This document shows, piece after piece, positions 27,497 through 36,678 of a DNA stretch of 64,000 bases. The notes beneath the pieces are model-generated. The model ran no database searches, was not told the origin of the DNA, and worked only from the letters and a program-made list of their open reading frames with translations. This DNA comes from Paraburkholderia haematera (GTDB lineage Bacteria; Pseudomonadota; Gammaproteobacteria; Burkholderiales; Burkholderiaceae), in assembly GCF_905220975.1 (NCBI RefSeq), contig NZ_CAJNBK010000021.1, forward strand, positions 57,474 to 121,473, in the 5' to 3' direction. The number at the start of each line of letters is the position of its first letter. Positions within the stretch are counted from its first letter, which is position 1. A program made the translations under genes and the position numbers.

Positions 27497-27586
27497 AGCG
27501 GGGCGTGCGACGCCGGCGGATGGCCGCATGCCTCTTACCGTTGAACCAGGATCAGCGCACATCGGGTGCGCGGGGAGTATGAGCGA

Positions 27587-28147
27587 ATGCCACGTCAGAA
27601 ACTTTCATCCAGCGGACAGAAACAGATTGCGCGCAATCGCGCGCCTCGGGTCCAGATCGAATACGACGTCGAACTGTACGGTGCGCAGCAGAAGGTGCAA
27701 CTGCCGTTCGTGATGGGCGTGCTGGCCGATCTGGTCGGACATCGGGCCACGCCGCTGCCCGATCTCGTTGAGCGCAAGTTCATGGAGATCGACATCGACA
27801 GCTTCGACGAGCGCATGAAGGCGCTCGCGCCGGCGCTGTCGCTCGAGGTGGACAACACGTTGACCGGCGAAGGCAAGCTGAAGGTCGACGTCGCGTTTCA
27901 ACGCATGGACGACTTCGGTCCCGCGGCGCTCGCGCGTCACGTCGAACCGCTGCGGCTGCTGCTCGAGGCACGCACCGAACTCGCGAACCTGCTGACGTAT
28001 ATCGACGGCAAGCGCGGCGCGGAGCAACTGATCGCGCGGGCGCTTGCCAATCCTGCCCTGCTGGCGGCGCTTGCCGGAACGGGAGCGCGCGGCGCGACGG
28101 CGCAGGCCGGCGATGCCCCGCGTCTCGAAGGAGAAGATCATGAATAG
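27587..28147 (+). CDS. tssB: T6SS sheath protein TssB
   Basis: A 186-residue small sheath subunit (VipA/ImpB). Signatures: PRVQIEYDVELYGAQQKVQLPFVMGVLADL, LVERKFMEIDIDSF, LSLEVDNTLTGEGKLKVDVAF and ARTELANLLTYIDGKRGAE. The ATG at 27587 has CGGGGAG 9 nt upstream. It overlaps tssC by 8 nt, as expected for the TssB-TssC heterodimer. The C-terminal tail is Ala/Gly-rich. Confidence 0.95.
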   Translation: MPRQKLSSSGQKQIARNRAPRVQIEYDVELYGAQQKVQLPFVMGVLADLVGHRATPLPDLVERKFMEIDIDSFDERMKALAPALSLEVDNTLTGEGKLKVDVAFQRMDDFGPAALARHVEPLRLLLEARTELANLLTYIDGKRGAEQLIARALANPALLAALAGTGARGATAQAGDAPRLEGEDHE

Positions 28148-29639
28148 GAGTGTGCAGACACTGACGCAAGTGGTCGACGCGACGCTGACGGACGAGCGGT
28201 TTGCCGCGCTGCTCGACGCGGAAGTCAAACCGACGACCGAGCAGGCGCGCGACGCGGTGCAACGCGCGGTGCGCACGCTCGCCCATCAGGCCCTCGAGAA
28301 CACAGTCACGCTGTCGTCCGATGCCTATGACGCGATTGCGCAGTTGATAGGCGAAATCGACGGGAAGCTGGGTGAGCAGATCAATCAGATCCTGCACCAC
28401 CCGGAATTTCAGCAGCTTGAGGGCGCCTGGCGTGGCCTGCATTATCTTGTGAATCACACCGAGACCGACGAGTTGCTGAAAATTCGTGTGCTGCCGACAA
28501 GCAAACGGGAGCTCGCACGCATGTTCAAGCGCCACAAGGGCGTCGCATGGGACCAGAGTCCGCTGTTCAAGAAGGTCTATGAAAACGAGTACGGACAACT
28601 GGGCGGCGAACCGTTCGGCTGCCTGATCGGCGACTACCATTTCGACCATTCCGCACCAGATGTCGAGATGCTCGGCGAACTCGCGAAAATCTCCGCGGCG
28701 GCGCATGTGCCTTTCATTGGCGGAGCGTCTCCCGCGCTGATGCAAATGGAGTCGTGGCAGCAGCTATCGGATCCGCGCGATCTGACGAAGATTTTCCAGA
28801 ACACCGAGTACGCCGCGTGGCGCAGCTTGCGCGAGTCGGAGGATGCGCGCTATCTCGGCCTCGCGATGCCGCGCTTTCTTGCCCGGCTGCCCTATGGCGC
28901 GCGCACCGACCCCATCGACGAATTCGACTTCGAGGAGGAAATCGACGGCGCGCGCCACGACCGCTATACGTGGGCCAATGCCGCCTACGCGATGGCCGCG
29001 AATATCAACCGTTCGTTCAAGCTCTACGGCTGGTGTTCGTCGATTCGCGGTGTCGAGTCAGGAGGCGTGGTCGAGAATCTGCCGTGCCACACGTTTCCGA
29101 CCGACGACGGCGGCATCGATATGAAATGCCCGACCGAGATCGCGATCAGCGACCGGCGCGAAGCAGAACTCGCAAAAAACGGACTGATGCCGCTCGTGCA
29201 TCGCAAGAACTCCGATGTTGCCGCATTCATCGGCGCGCAGTCGCTCCTGAACAGCGCCGAATATCACGATCCCGATGCGTCGGCCAACGCGCGCCTGTCT
29301 GGTCGGCTGCCGTATCTGTTCGCGTGCTGCCGCTTCGCGCACTACCTGAAGTGCATCGTGCGCGACAAGATCGGCTCGTTTCATGAGCGCAGCGACATGG
29401 AGCGATGGATGAACGACTGGATCATGAACTACGTCGACGGCGACCCCGTGCATTCATCGCAGCAGACCAAGGCGAGCAAGCCGCTCGCGGCCGCCCAGGT
29501 CGTCGTCGAGGACGTCGCGGACAACCCCGGTTACTACGCGGCGAAGTTTTTCCTGCGCCCGCACTATCAGCTCGAAGGGCTGACGGTGTCGTTACGGCTT
29601 GTTGCACGGCTGCCGTCGGTCAAGGCGGTGGATCGCTGA
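28140..29639 (+). CDS. tssC: T6SS sheath protein TssC
   Basis: A 499-residue large sheath subunit (VipB/ImpC). Typical blocks: GEQINQILHHPEFQQLEGAWRGLHYLV, KRELARMFKRHKGVAWDQSPLFKKVYENEYGQLGGEPFGCLIGDY, PFIGGASPALM and FARFLARLPYGARTD-like text. The C terminus holds VVVEDVADNPGYYAAKFFLRPHYQLEGLTVSLRLV. The ATG at 28140 follows GAAGGAGAAG. The N-terminal helix that ClpV recognises in other systems is present, although no clpV lies in this window. Confidence 0.96.
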   Translation: MNRSVQTLTQVVDATLTDERFAALLDAEVKPTTEQARDAVQRAVRTLAHQALENTVTLSSDAYDAIAQLIGEIDGKLGEQINQILHHPEFQQLEGAWRGLHYLVNHTETDELLKIRVLPTSKRELARMFKRHKGVAWDQSPLFKKVYENEYGQLGGEPFGCLIGDYHFDHSAPDVEMLGELAKISAAAHVPFIGGASPALMQMESWQQLSDPRDLTKIFQNTEYAAWRSLRESEDARYLGLAMPRFLARLPYGARTDPIDEFDFEEEIDGARHDRYTWANAAYAMAANINRSFKLYGWCSSIRGVESGGVVENLPCHTFPTDDGGIDMKCPTEIAISDRREAELAKNGLMPLVHRKNSDVAAFIGAQSLLNSAEYHDPDASANARLSGRLPYLFACCRFAHYLKCIVRDKIGSFHERSDMERWMNDWIMNYVDGDPVHSSQQTKASKPLAAAQVVVEDVADNPGYYAAKFFLRPHYQLEGLTVSLRLVARLPSVKAVDR

Positions 29640-29670
29640 AGCGCGGCGCTTATTTCAATTGGAGGGTGTG

Positions 29671-30162
29671 ATGGCAGTGGCAATGTTCATGAAGGTAGAT
29701 GGCACGACCGGCGAGTCGGCCGACGATCAGCATCAGGGATGGAGCGATATCCAGTCGTTCGCGTGGGGCGCGAGCCAGCCCGCGGCGATGGCGGTGGGCG
29801 GCGGCGGCGGCACCGGCAAGGCCAGCTTCAACGATTTGAAGGTGGTCGCGTACATGGACAAGGCGGCGCCGGCGATCATCAAATGCTGTGCGAGCGGCAA
29901 GCATCTCGACAAGGTCGAGATTTCCTCGTGCAAGACCGGCGGCACGCAGATCGAGTTCTCACGGGTGACGCTCGAGGAAGTGCTCGTTACCTCCGCACAG
30001 GTTGCCGGCACCGATCCGGCCGACCCGGCCGACCGGCTGCTGATGAACTATGCGTTTCAGGCCGCGCGCGTCAAGAAGCAGTACTGGGAACAGAACGCGA
30101 ACGGCGGCAAGGGGGCCGAGGTGACGATGGGGTGGGACATCAAGAAGAACAAGGAGATGTAG
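29671..30162 (+). CDS. hcp: T6SS tube protein Hcp (TssD)
   Basis: A 163-residue Hcp. Signatures: MFMKVDGTTGESADDQHQGW, IQSFAWGASQPA, GKASFNDLKVVAYMDKAAPAI, KHLDKVEISSCKTGG and VTMGWDIKKNKE. The ATG follows GGAGGG at 29661-29666. A Gly-rich loop (AVGGGGGTGKA) lies in the middle. It forms the inner tube and is secreted. It sits directly after tssC, consistent with high co-expression. There is no C-terminal effector extension. Confidence 0.95.
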   Translation: MAVAMFMKVDGTTGESADDQHQGWSDIQSFAWGASQPAAMAVGGGGGTGKASFNDLKVVAYMDKAAPAIIKCCASGKHLDKVEISSCKTGGTQIEFSRVTLEEVLVTSAQVAGTDPADPADRLLMNYAFQAARVKKQYWEQNANGGKGAEVTMGWDIKKNKEM

Positions 30163-30178
30163 CCGGGAGGCGGCGACG

Positions 30179-30730
30179 ATGCTCGAAACCGATGATCCAC
30201 CGATGGACCACCCGTCCGGCTCGCGACGCCATGGCGCGCGTGACCGGTTGCAGCCCGCGCTGCTCGACCGGCTTACCGACATGGCGCCCCGCGATCGCAC
30301 GGAAGCTTTGCCGGCGCACTGGATCGATGAGCGCAAGCTGCGCGCCGCGGTGCTGCGCGATCTGTCCTGGCTGTTCAATACAGCGAACATGCAGGACGTG
30401 ATCGATCCGGCGGCCCATCCGGAAGTGCTGCGTTCGGTTGTCAATTACGGCGTTCCTCCGCTTGCCGGCGTGCAGATGTCGGGCATCGATCATGGCGCGC
30501 TCGAGCGCTGGATTCGCGATGCACTCGTGTACTTCGAGCCACGATTGTGCGCCGGAAGCATCGACGTGCATTGCGTGACGGATCCACGCGGGGCGAACCA
30601 TCAGAACCGGCTGACCCTGGAGATCCGCGCGAGGCTGTGGTCGGTGCCGTATCCGCTCGAGATTTTGCTGCTGTCCGATCTCGATCTCGAATCGGGCGTC
30701 GTGTCAGTCAGGGAACGCACGGGGGTATAG
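30179..30730 (+). CDS. tssE: T6SS baseplate protein TssE (gp25-like)
   Basis: A 183-residue gp25-like baseplate protein. QPALLDRLTDMAPRDRTEA is near the N terminus. Then AVLRDLSWLFNTANMQDVIDPAAHPEVLRSVVNYGVPPLAG and IRDALVYFEPRL, both typical of TssE. The ATG follows GGGAGG 8 nt upstream. Its stop is 3 nt before tssF. Confidence 0.93.
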   Translation: MLETDDPPMDHPSGSRRHGARDRLQPALLDRLTDMAPRDRTEALPAHWIDERKLRAAVLRDLSWLFNTANMQDVIDPAAHPEVLRSVVNYGVPPLAGVQMSGIDHGALERWIRDALVYFEPRLCAGSIDVHCVTDPRGANHQNRLTLEIRARLWSVPYPLEILLLSDLDLESGVVSVRERTGV

Positions 30731-30733
30731 CGC

Positions 30734-32599
30734 ATGGACGAGCGATTTCTTGACTACTACAACCGGGAACTGACCTATCTGCGGCAGCTGGGTGGCGAAT
30801 TCGCGCAGCAGTTTCCGAAGATCGCCGGCCGCCTCGGCATGCATGGCATCGACGTCGCCGATCCCTATGTCGAACGGCTGCTCGAAGGATTCTGCTTTCT
30901 GACTGCGCGCGTGCAGATGAAGATGGATGCGGAATTTCCGCGCTTTTCGCAGCGTCTGCTCGATGTCGTCTATCCGAACGCGCTCGCGCCGATGCCGGCG
31001 ATGGCGATCGTGCAGATGACGCCGGATCAGAACGAAGGCAGTCTCGTACGAGGCTTCGCGGTGCCGGCCGGCACCGCGTTGCAGGCGAAGGTCGCGAGCG
31101 GCGAAGTGACACCGTGTGAATTCCGCACCGCGCATGATCTCGTGTTGTGGCCGCTCGCGATTTCCCAGGTGCAGATGACCGGGGTTCCGGTCGATCTGCC
31201 GCCCGGTGCGCTCAGACGCCGTGCGCGCGCCGCGCTGCGCATCAGGATCGACGTGACGGCCGGTGCGCTGGCGAACCAGTTGCCGCTGGATCAGTTGACG
31301 TTCTATCTGTCGGGCCCGGAGTCTCAGGCGGCGCGCCTTGTCGAGCTGATCACCGCTCACGTCGCCGGCGCTATCCTGCACGCACCGGGCGATGCGGCTC
31401 GCAACGCCATCGTCCTCGACGCGAATGCGATTGCGCACGAGGGATTCCATCCGTCGCAAGCCATGTTGCCGAACGACGGCCGGATGTTCGAAGGTTACCG
31501 GCTCATCCAGGAATACTTTGCGTTCCCCGCACGCTATCTGTTTTTCAGCGTAGGCGGCTTGCGGCGCGCACTCGCGCAATGCGGCGGCAGTGCTTTCGAG
31601 TTGACGCTGCTGCTCGACCGGGACGACGCGGCGCTCGCATCCGAGGTCGATACGCGCCATCTGGCGTTGAACTGCACACCAGCGGTCAATCTGTTTCCGA
31701 AGCGTACCGACCGCATTCCGGTTACGCCGCGCACGCATGAATATCATCTGGTCGTCGACCGCGTGCGGCCGCTCGATCACGAGGTATACGCAGTGACACG
31801 CGTCACGGGTCATCGTATCGGCGACGCAGGAGATTGCGACTTCAGTCCGTTCTACGCGTCGTACGGCGGCGACAGTGGCGAGTCAGGTGCGTACTACTCA
31901 GTCCGGCGCGAAGGGCGTCTGGCATCGGCTCAGATACGCGCCAACGGCGCACGCACCAGCTATCCCGGAACGGAAGTGTTCGTCTCGCTCGTCGACCGGC
32001 AACAGGCACCGTTCGACGAACGCATGCGGCATCTTTCCGCCGACACCCTTTGTACGAACCGGGATCTGCCACTTCTGCTGCCACGCGGCTCGGCGAGCGA
32101 TTTCACGCCGAAGATATCCGCACCGCTCAAACACATCAAGGTATTGCGCGGACCGTCGCGCCCGCGGCCACCGCTCGCGCAGGACGCGGCGGCGTGGCGG
32201 CTCATCAGCGGCCTCGGATTGAACTATCAGCCGTTGACCGGCATCGACGATGAAGCCGGTGCGCGCGCGCTGCGCGAATTGCTGGGGCTGTATGCGCAAC
32301 AAGGGGACGCGGCGACGCGCAAGCAGACCGGGGCATTGCAGCGGCTCGCTTGCGAACCGGTTTATCGCCGGCTGCCGGAGTGTGGCCCGATCGTGTTTGG
32401 CCGTGGCGTGCGTGTGACGCTGACCGTCGACGAGCAGGCATTCGCCGGCGACAGCCCTTATCTTCTGGGCGCGGTGCTCGAACAGTTTTTTGCCCGGCAT
32501 GCGTCGATCAACGCGTTCACCGAGTTCGCGTTGCATTCCGTTCAGCGTGGCGAACTCGCGCAATGGCCCGCGCGTATCGGGCGGAGACCGGCAATATGA
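30734..32599 (+). CDS. tssF: T6SS baseplate protein TssF
   Basis: A 621-residue TssF (VasA/ImpG). The N terminus FLDYYNRELTYLRQLGGEFAQQFPKIAGRLGMHGIDVADPYVERLLEGFCFLTARVQMKMDAEFPRF is diagnostic in pieces (YYNREL, FAQQFPKIAGRL, DPYVERLLEGF). FEGYRLIQEYFAFPARYLFF and the C-terminal FLLGAVLEQFFARHASINAFTEF-type block also match. It forms the wedge with TssE, TssG and TssK. Overlaps tssG by 4 nt. Confidence 0.95.
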   Translation: MDERFLDYYNRELTYLRQLGGEFAQQFPKIAGRLGMHGIDVADPYVERLLEGFCFLTARVQMKMDAEFPRFSQRLLDVVYPNALAPMPAMAIVQMTPDQNEGSLVRGFAVPAGTALQAKVASGEVTPCEFRTAHDLVLWPLAISQVQMTGVPVDLPPGALRRRARAALRIRIDVTAGALANQLPLDQLTFYLSGPESQAARLVELITAHVAGAILHAPGDAARNAIVLDANAIAHEGFHPSQAMLPNDGRMFEGYRLIQEYFAFPARYLFFSVGGLRRALAQCGGSAFELTLLLDRDDAALASEVDTRHLALNCTPAVNLFPKRTDRIPVTPRTHEYHLVVDRVRPLDHEVYAVTRVTGHRIGDAGDCDFSPFYASYGGDSGESGAYYSVRREGRLASAQIRANGARTSYPGTEVFVSLVDRQQAPFDERMRHLSADTLCTNRDLPLLLPRGSASDFTPKISAPLKHIKVLRGPSRPRPPLAQDAAAWRLISGLGLNYQPLTGIDDEAGARALRELLGLYAQQGDAATRKQTGALQRLACEPVYRRLPECGPIVFGRGVRVTLTVDEQAFAGDSPYLLGAVLEQFFARHASINAFTEFALHSVQRGELAQWPARIGRRPAI

Positions 32600-33666
32600 C
32601 GCACCGCGATCCACTGGCGAGCGCCGCGACACGATACGACGCGTATTGGGCGCGTTTGCGCGCTGCGCCCGAGGAGCACGATCTGTTCAACGCACTGCGC
32701 TGGCTCGACGCATTGTCCCAGCATGCGGCGCCGCTCGGGCGGGCGACCCACCCGCGCGACGAGCCGTTGCGGCTTGGCCAGGAGCCGTCGCTTGCGTTCG
32801 CTGCGTCGATGATCGCTGCCGTGCGCGACGCGGGCGCCGTGCCGCGCCTGACGATTCACGGCTTCGGCCTGTTCGGGCCGAATGGGCCTCTGCCGCATCA
32901 TCTGACTGAGTACGCCCACGAACGGGCGAATGCGTTCGACGACCGCACGATGTCCGGTTTCGCCGACTGGTTCCATCACCGGCTGATCCTGCTGTTCTAT
33001 CGCGCGTGGGCCGACGCGCAGCCGGTGGTCGGCCATGACCGTCCGGGGCGATCGCGCTTCGACCGGTATGTCGCGAGCCTGATCGGCCGCGCGGTCGATC
33101 CCGTTGAGACCCGCGACCCCGCGCACGCGCAGTATTTCCATGCAGGCCACTGGGCGCGGCAGACGCGCAATCCGGAAGGTCTCGTCCAGATTCTGCGGCG
33201 CGAGTTTGGCGTGCCGGTGCGCATCGTCGAACACATCGTGCATTGGACGCTGATCGGCGCACCGCTGCGCACAACGCTCCACGCGACCGCTCCCACGCAA
33301 CGCCTCGGCGATGGTGCGGTGCTCGGCCGCGCGGTACGCGATGCGCAGTCGCGCTTTCGCATCGTGGTCGGGCCCATGCCGCTCCCTACGTATCGCACGT
33401 TCCTACCCGGCGGCACGAATGCGGCGCGCCTGGCGCACTGGGTGCGCGAATACATTGGCGCCGAGTTCGCATGGGAACTGCAGCTGGAGCTTGCGCCCGA
33501 TCACGTGCCTGCGCTGACGCTTGGGCGTGCGGAGGGGCTCGGCCGTAGCACATGGCTCGGCACGCGGTGCAGCGGCGCGCCGGCAAGCGATGTCGTCATC
33601 GATCACGCCGCGATCCGGCGGGCGCCGCGCGATACGGCGGATTGCGCGGCTGGCGCGCAGCCTTGA
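32596..33666 (+). CDS. tssG: T6SS baseplate protein TssG
   Basis: A 356-residue TssG (VasB/ImpH). Signatures: EEHDLFNALRWLDAL, FGLFGPNGPLPHHLTEYAHER, DWFHHRLILLFYRAWADAQP and LGRAVRDAQSRFRIVVGPMPLPTYRTFLPGG in pieces. The ATG at 32596 overlaps the tssF stop. Its stop is just upstream of vgrG. Confidence 0.94.
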   Translation: MTHRDPLASAATRYDAYWARLRAAPEEHDLFNALRWLDALSQHAAPLGRATHPRDEPLRLGQEPSLAFAASMIAAVRDAGAVPRLTIHGFGLFGPNGPLPHHLTEYAHERANAFDDRTMSGFADWFHHRLILLFYRAWADAQPVVGHDRPGRSRFDRYVASLIGRAVDPVETRDPAHAQYFHAGHWARQTRNPEGLVQILRREFGVPVRIVEHIVHWTLIGAPLRTTLHATAPTQRLGDGAVLGRAVRDAQSRFRIVVGPMPLPTYRTFLPGGTNAARLAHWVREYIGAEFAWELQLELAPDHVPALTLGRAEGLGRSTWLGTRCSGAPASDVVIDHAAIRRAPRDTADCAAGAQP

Positions 33667-33692
33667 ACCAGCTGAACCAGGAGGGGGCATTC

Positions 33693-35963
33693 GTGTCACG
33701 CATCTTTACGTTGGACAGTCCGCTGGGTGACCAATTGAAGTTCCGCAGCTTGAGTGGCGACGAGGAGTTGGGCCGGATGTTCGAGTTTCGTATCGACGCG
33801 CTCGCCGACAGTCATAGTCTGTCGCTGCAAGCGCTACTGGGCCAGTCGGTCACCGTGCATATCGAGGAGCAGGGCGGCGCGACGCGTTACCTGAACGGCG
33901 TGATCGCGCGGGCGTCGCTTGCCGGACGCGATGCCGCGCGCCACTACCGGTATGAACTCGTTGTGCGGCCGTGGCTGTGGCTCGCGACGCGCCGCACGGA
34001 TTGCAGGATCCACCAGATGCGCAGTGTGCCGGAGATCGTTCAGGAGACGCTCGCGCCCTATGGCTTCCAGATCGAGAACAGGCTGACCGGCAGCTATGCG
34101 CCGCGGGAGTACTGCGTCCAGTACAACGAGACCGACGCGGATTTCGTCTCGCGACTGATCGAGAATGAAGGCATCTACTATTACTTCGAGCACGCACCCG
34201 GCAAGCACACGCTGGTGCTGTGCGACGCCATGTCGTCGCACCATCCGTTGCCGGGATACGCAAGCATCCCGTACCTCGGTCAGGACCGGGCAACGATCGC
34301 TGACGAAGAACATATCGACACCTGGATACCTGCAAAAGAAATCAACGCGGGGCGGCACGAGGCCGACGACTACGATTTCACGAAACCGCGCGCCGATTTG
34401 TCGGTACGCCGGGCCGATCCTCGCGGGCACACTCACGACAGTTTGCCGGTGTACGAATGGCCGGGCGGATATCGCGACGACGCGCACGGGGAGCGGTACA
34501 ACCGTGTGAGGCTCGAGGAGTTGCAGTCCGAACATGAACGCGCGGCCGGGCATACGAATGTACGCGGTGTCGCGCCGGGGTATCTGTTCACGCTGAAGAA
34601 CTGTCCGCGCGACGATCAGAATCGCGAGTATCTGGTGGTCCGATGCAGCTACCGTTTTCAGGAAAACGTGTACGCGAGCGGTATTGACGACGAGGTGATG
34701 CACGACACGCAGCTCGTCGCGCAGCCGACCAGCCTGCCGTACCGTTCGCAGCGCGTCACGCCCCGACCTCGCACCAGCGGCCCGCAGACCGCAGTCGTGG
34801 TCGGCCCGCCGGGAGAGGAGATCTGGACCGACCAGTATGGGCGCGTGAAGCTGCAGTTCCAGTGGGACCGGTACGGGCAGCGCGACCAGAACTCGTCGTG
34901 CTGGATCCGGGTGTCGAACCCGTGGGCGGGCGGCGGGTTTGGAGGCGTCCAGATTCCGCGCGTGGGAGACGAGGTCATTGTGGATTTCCTGAACGGCGAT
35001 CCTGACTATCCGATCGTGACCGGGCGCGTGTACAACGGCGAGCGGATGCCGCCGTGGGGGTTGCCGGCGAGCGCGACGCAAAGCGGGATCCTGTCGCGCT
35101 CGACGCCGGGCGGCACGACCGAGCATGCGAATGCGATGCGCTTCGAGGACCGTAAGGGCGCGGAGCAGATGTGGATGCACGCGGAGCGCAACTTCGACGC
35201 AGAGACTGAACAGGATCACACGTTGTCAGTCGGGCACGACCATGCGCATACGGTCGGTAACGACGAGACGTTGAGCGTGAAAAACAATCGTCAGCGTAGC
35301 GTCGGGCAGAACGAGACGGTGAACGTCGGGCTGCATCGGGTGGCGCAGGTCGGGGGGAATGAGACGCATGGGGTGGGGGGGAGTCGCAGCGTGTCCGTAG
35401 AAGGCAACAGTACGCATACCGTAGCAAAAGGGAATCACAGTCTGGCGGTGGTGAGCGGCAAGCACGACGTATTCGTGAAGGGAGACAGCACGCATGTCGT
35501 CGAAGCGGGCTCGTATGCCGCACAAGTCAAGGCGGGCGATTATGCGATCGAAGTTGCGAAGGTCGCGTCAATGGTCGCGCGAGATCACATCGAGATGGGC
35601 GCAGGGCAGAGCGGGATGGCGATCAACAAGGAGAACGTTGGCGTATCCATTGGCGGGACGGGCGGCGAACTCGGTGTCGGTCTCGCAGGCTATGGCGGCG
35701 GCGTCAGTATCGCCGGATACGACAAGGGCGTGGAAATCGCCGGCTATACGCAAGGCGTCAAGATCTACGGCGAGAACGATCTCAAGCTTGCAGGCAAGGC
35801 GACGGCGAATCTGCAGGCGCCGAAGATCAACATCGATAACGGCACGGACGGTTGCGAAGTCAACGTCACGGCGACGAAGATCGTCCTCTCGACGAAAGGC
35901 GGTTCTGTCACGCTCGACGGTTCGGGCGTGACAATCCAGGGGACGATCGCCCATATCAATTGA
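33693..35963 (+). CDS. vgrG: T6SS spike protein VgrG (TssI)
   Basis: A 756-residue VgrG from GTG 33693, with GAGGGGG about 5 nt upstream; a TTG at 33663 is in frame. The gp27-like part has LTGSYAPREYCVQYNETDADFVSRLIENEGIYYYFEH. The gp5 OB-fold has GPPGEEIWTDQYGRVKLQFQWDR, then CWIRVSNPWAGGGFGG and IPRVGDEVIVDFLNGDPDYPIVTGRVYNG. The C-terminal beta-helix repeats begin HTLSVGHDHAHTVGNDETLSV. No catalytic extension is seen, so cargo is probably carried non-covalently by the downstream genes. Confidence 0.95.
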   Translation: MSRIFTLDSPLGDQLKFRSLSGDEELGRMFEFRIDALADSHSLSLQALLGQSVTVHIEEQGGATRYLNGVIARASLAGRDAARHYRYELVVRPWLWLATRRTDCRIHQMRSVPEIVQETLAPYGFQIENRLTGSYAPREYCVQYNETDADFVSRLIENEGIYYYFEHAPGKHTLVLCDAMSSHHPLPGYASIPYLGQDRATIADEEHIDTWIPAKEINAGRHEADDYDFTKPRADLSVRRADPRGHTHDSLPVYEWPGGYRDDAHGERYNRVRLEELQSEHERAAGHTNVRGVAPGYLFTLKNCPRDDQNREYLVVRCSYRFQENVYASGIDDEVMHDTQLVAQPTSLPYRSQRVTPRPRTSGPQTAVVVGPPGEEIWTDQYGRVKLQFQWDRYGQRDQNSSCWIRVSNPWAGGGFGGVQIPRVGDEVIVDFLNGDPDYPIVTGRVYNGERMPPWGLPASATQSGILSRSTPGGTTEHANAMRFEDRKGAEQMWMHAERNFDAETEQDHTLSVGHDHAHTVGNDETLSVKNNRQRSVGQNETVNVGLHRVAQVGGNETHGVGGSRSVSVEGNSTHTVAKGNHSLAVVSGKHDVFVKGDSTHVVEAGSYAAQVKAGDYAIEVAKVASMVARDHIEMGAGQSGMAINKENVGVSIGGTGGELGVGLAGYGGGVSIAGYDKGVEIAGYTQGVKIYGENDLKLAGKATANLQAPKINIDNGTDGCEVNVTATKIVLSTKGGSVTLDGSGVTIQGTIAHIN

Positions 35964-36037
35964 TTTTGACGGAGCGGCCGGCGGTCGACGACCGCTTGCC
36001 GATTCCATGGTTTCACTCGAAGCATGGGAGACATTCG

Positions 36038-36661
36038 ATGGAGAACGAATCGGATCAGATGACGATCGACGACGTGCTTGAAGCGGATACCGTCAAGGCA
36101 TTGCGCCGATTGTTCGAAAACGACGCACCGCCGAATGCTTCCCCTCCAGTCGAACGTGCCGAATCGGCGACGCTGATCGGAGACGTGACCGATACGCATC
36201 ATCCCGATGCGATGGGGCGAATTCGCGTGAAATGGTCGATGCAGGACGGCAACACGTGCGAGCGTTGGCTCGAATGTCTGGATGGCGTGAAGCCGGGCAT
36301 CGGCGATCGCGTGTTGCTGCAGTCACCGGCGAACTGGCCTGAGTATCTGGTCTCCGGTTCGCTGAGGCGTGCAGGCTGCGGCGAGCCGGTCGAACCGGTC
36401 GTCGAGCCTGCCGTCGCACTTGCGCTCGCAGCGGACAAATGCGTGCAGGTGTCGGATGCGTCGGGTTGTCCGCTGTTGCAGGTACGTGCGTCGCCAGACG
36501 GGCCGGTCGTGACGTTGCTGAACCGGAACGTGAATATCGAAGTCGCCGGCAAGCTGCGGCTAAGCGCGCAGACACTCGAACTCGAAGGAGGCCGCGGCGG
36601 CGTCGACGTTCGGACGGAAGCGGACACCGTCGTGCGAAGCCGGTATGTCCGGTTGAACTGA
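36038..36661 (+). CDS. Uncharacterised VgrG-linked protein with gp5-like OB fold
   Basis: A 207-residue protein, ATG 36038 with GGGAG 7 nt upstream. The centre reads DVTDTHHPDAMGRIRVKWSM, close to the start of the VgrG/gp5 OB fold (GxVTDxxDPxxxGRVKVRW). CLDGVKPGIGDRVLLQSPANWPEYLVSGSL follows, like the VGDEVLV..G-DP-PIV-G element. The C-terminal part has one or two beta-helix-like units (VTLLNRNVNIEVAGKLRLSAQTLELEGG). No gp27 domain is present. It could act as a spike extension or cargo adaptor between VgrG and the Rhs effector. Function not established. Confidence 0.7.
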   Translation: MENESDQMTIDDVLEADTVKALRRLFENDAPPNASPPVERAESATLIGDVTDTHHPDAMGRIRVKWSMQDGNTCERWLECLDGVKPGIGDRVLLQSPANWPEYLVSGSLRRAGCGEPVEPVVEPAVALALAADKCVQVSDASGCPLLQVRASPDGPVVTLLNRNVNIEVAGKLRLSAQTLELEGGRGGVDVRTEADTVVRSRYVRLN

Positions 36662-36678
36662 CAGGGAAGCGCGCCGTC

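Noticed and set aside
33834..35219. 461-codon minus-strand frame opposite vgrG
   Set aside because: VgrG is unmistakable on the plus strand; the antisense frame has no domain.
35220..35560. Repeats in the vgrG C terminus taken as a possible repeat array
   Set aside because: They are in frame and match the VgrG beta-helix; no CRISPR-like direct repeats with unique spacers occur in the window.
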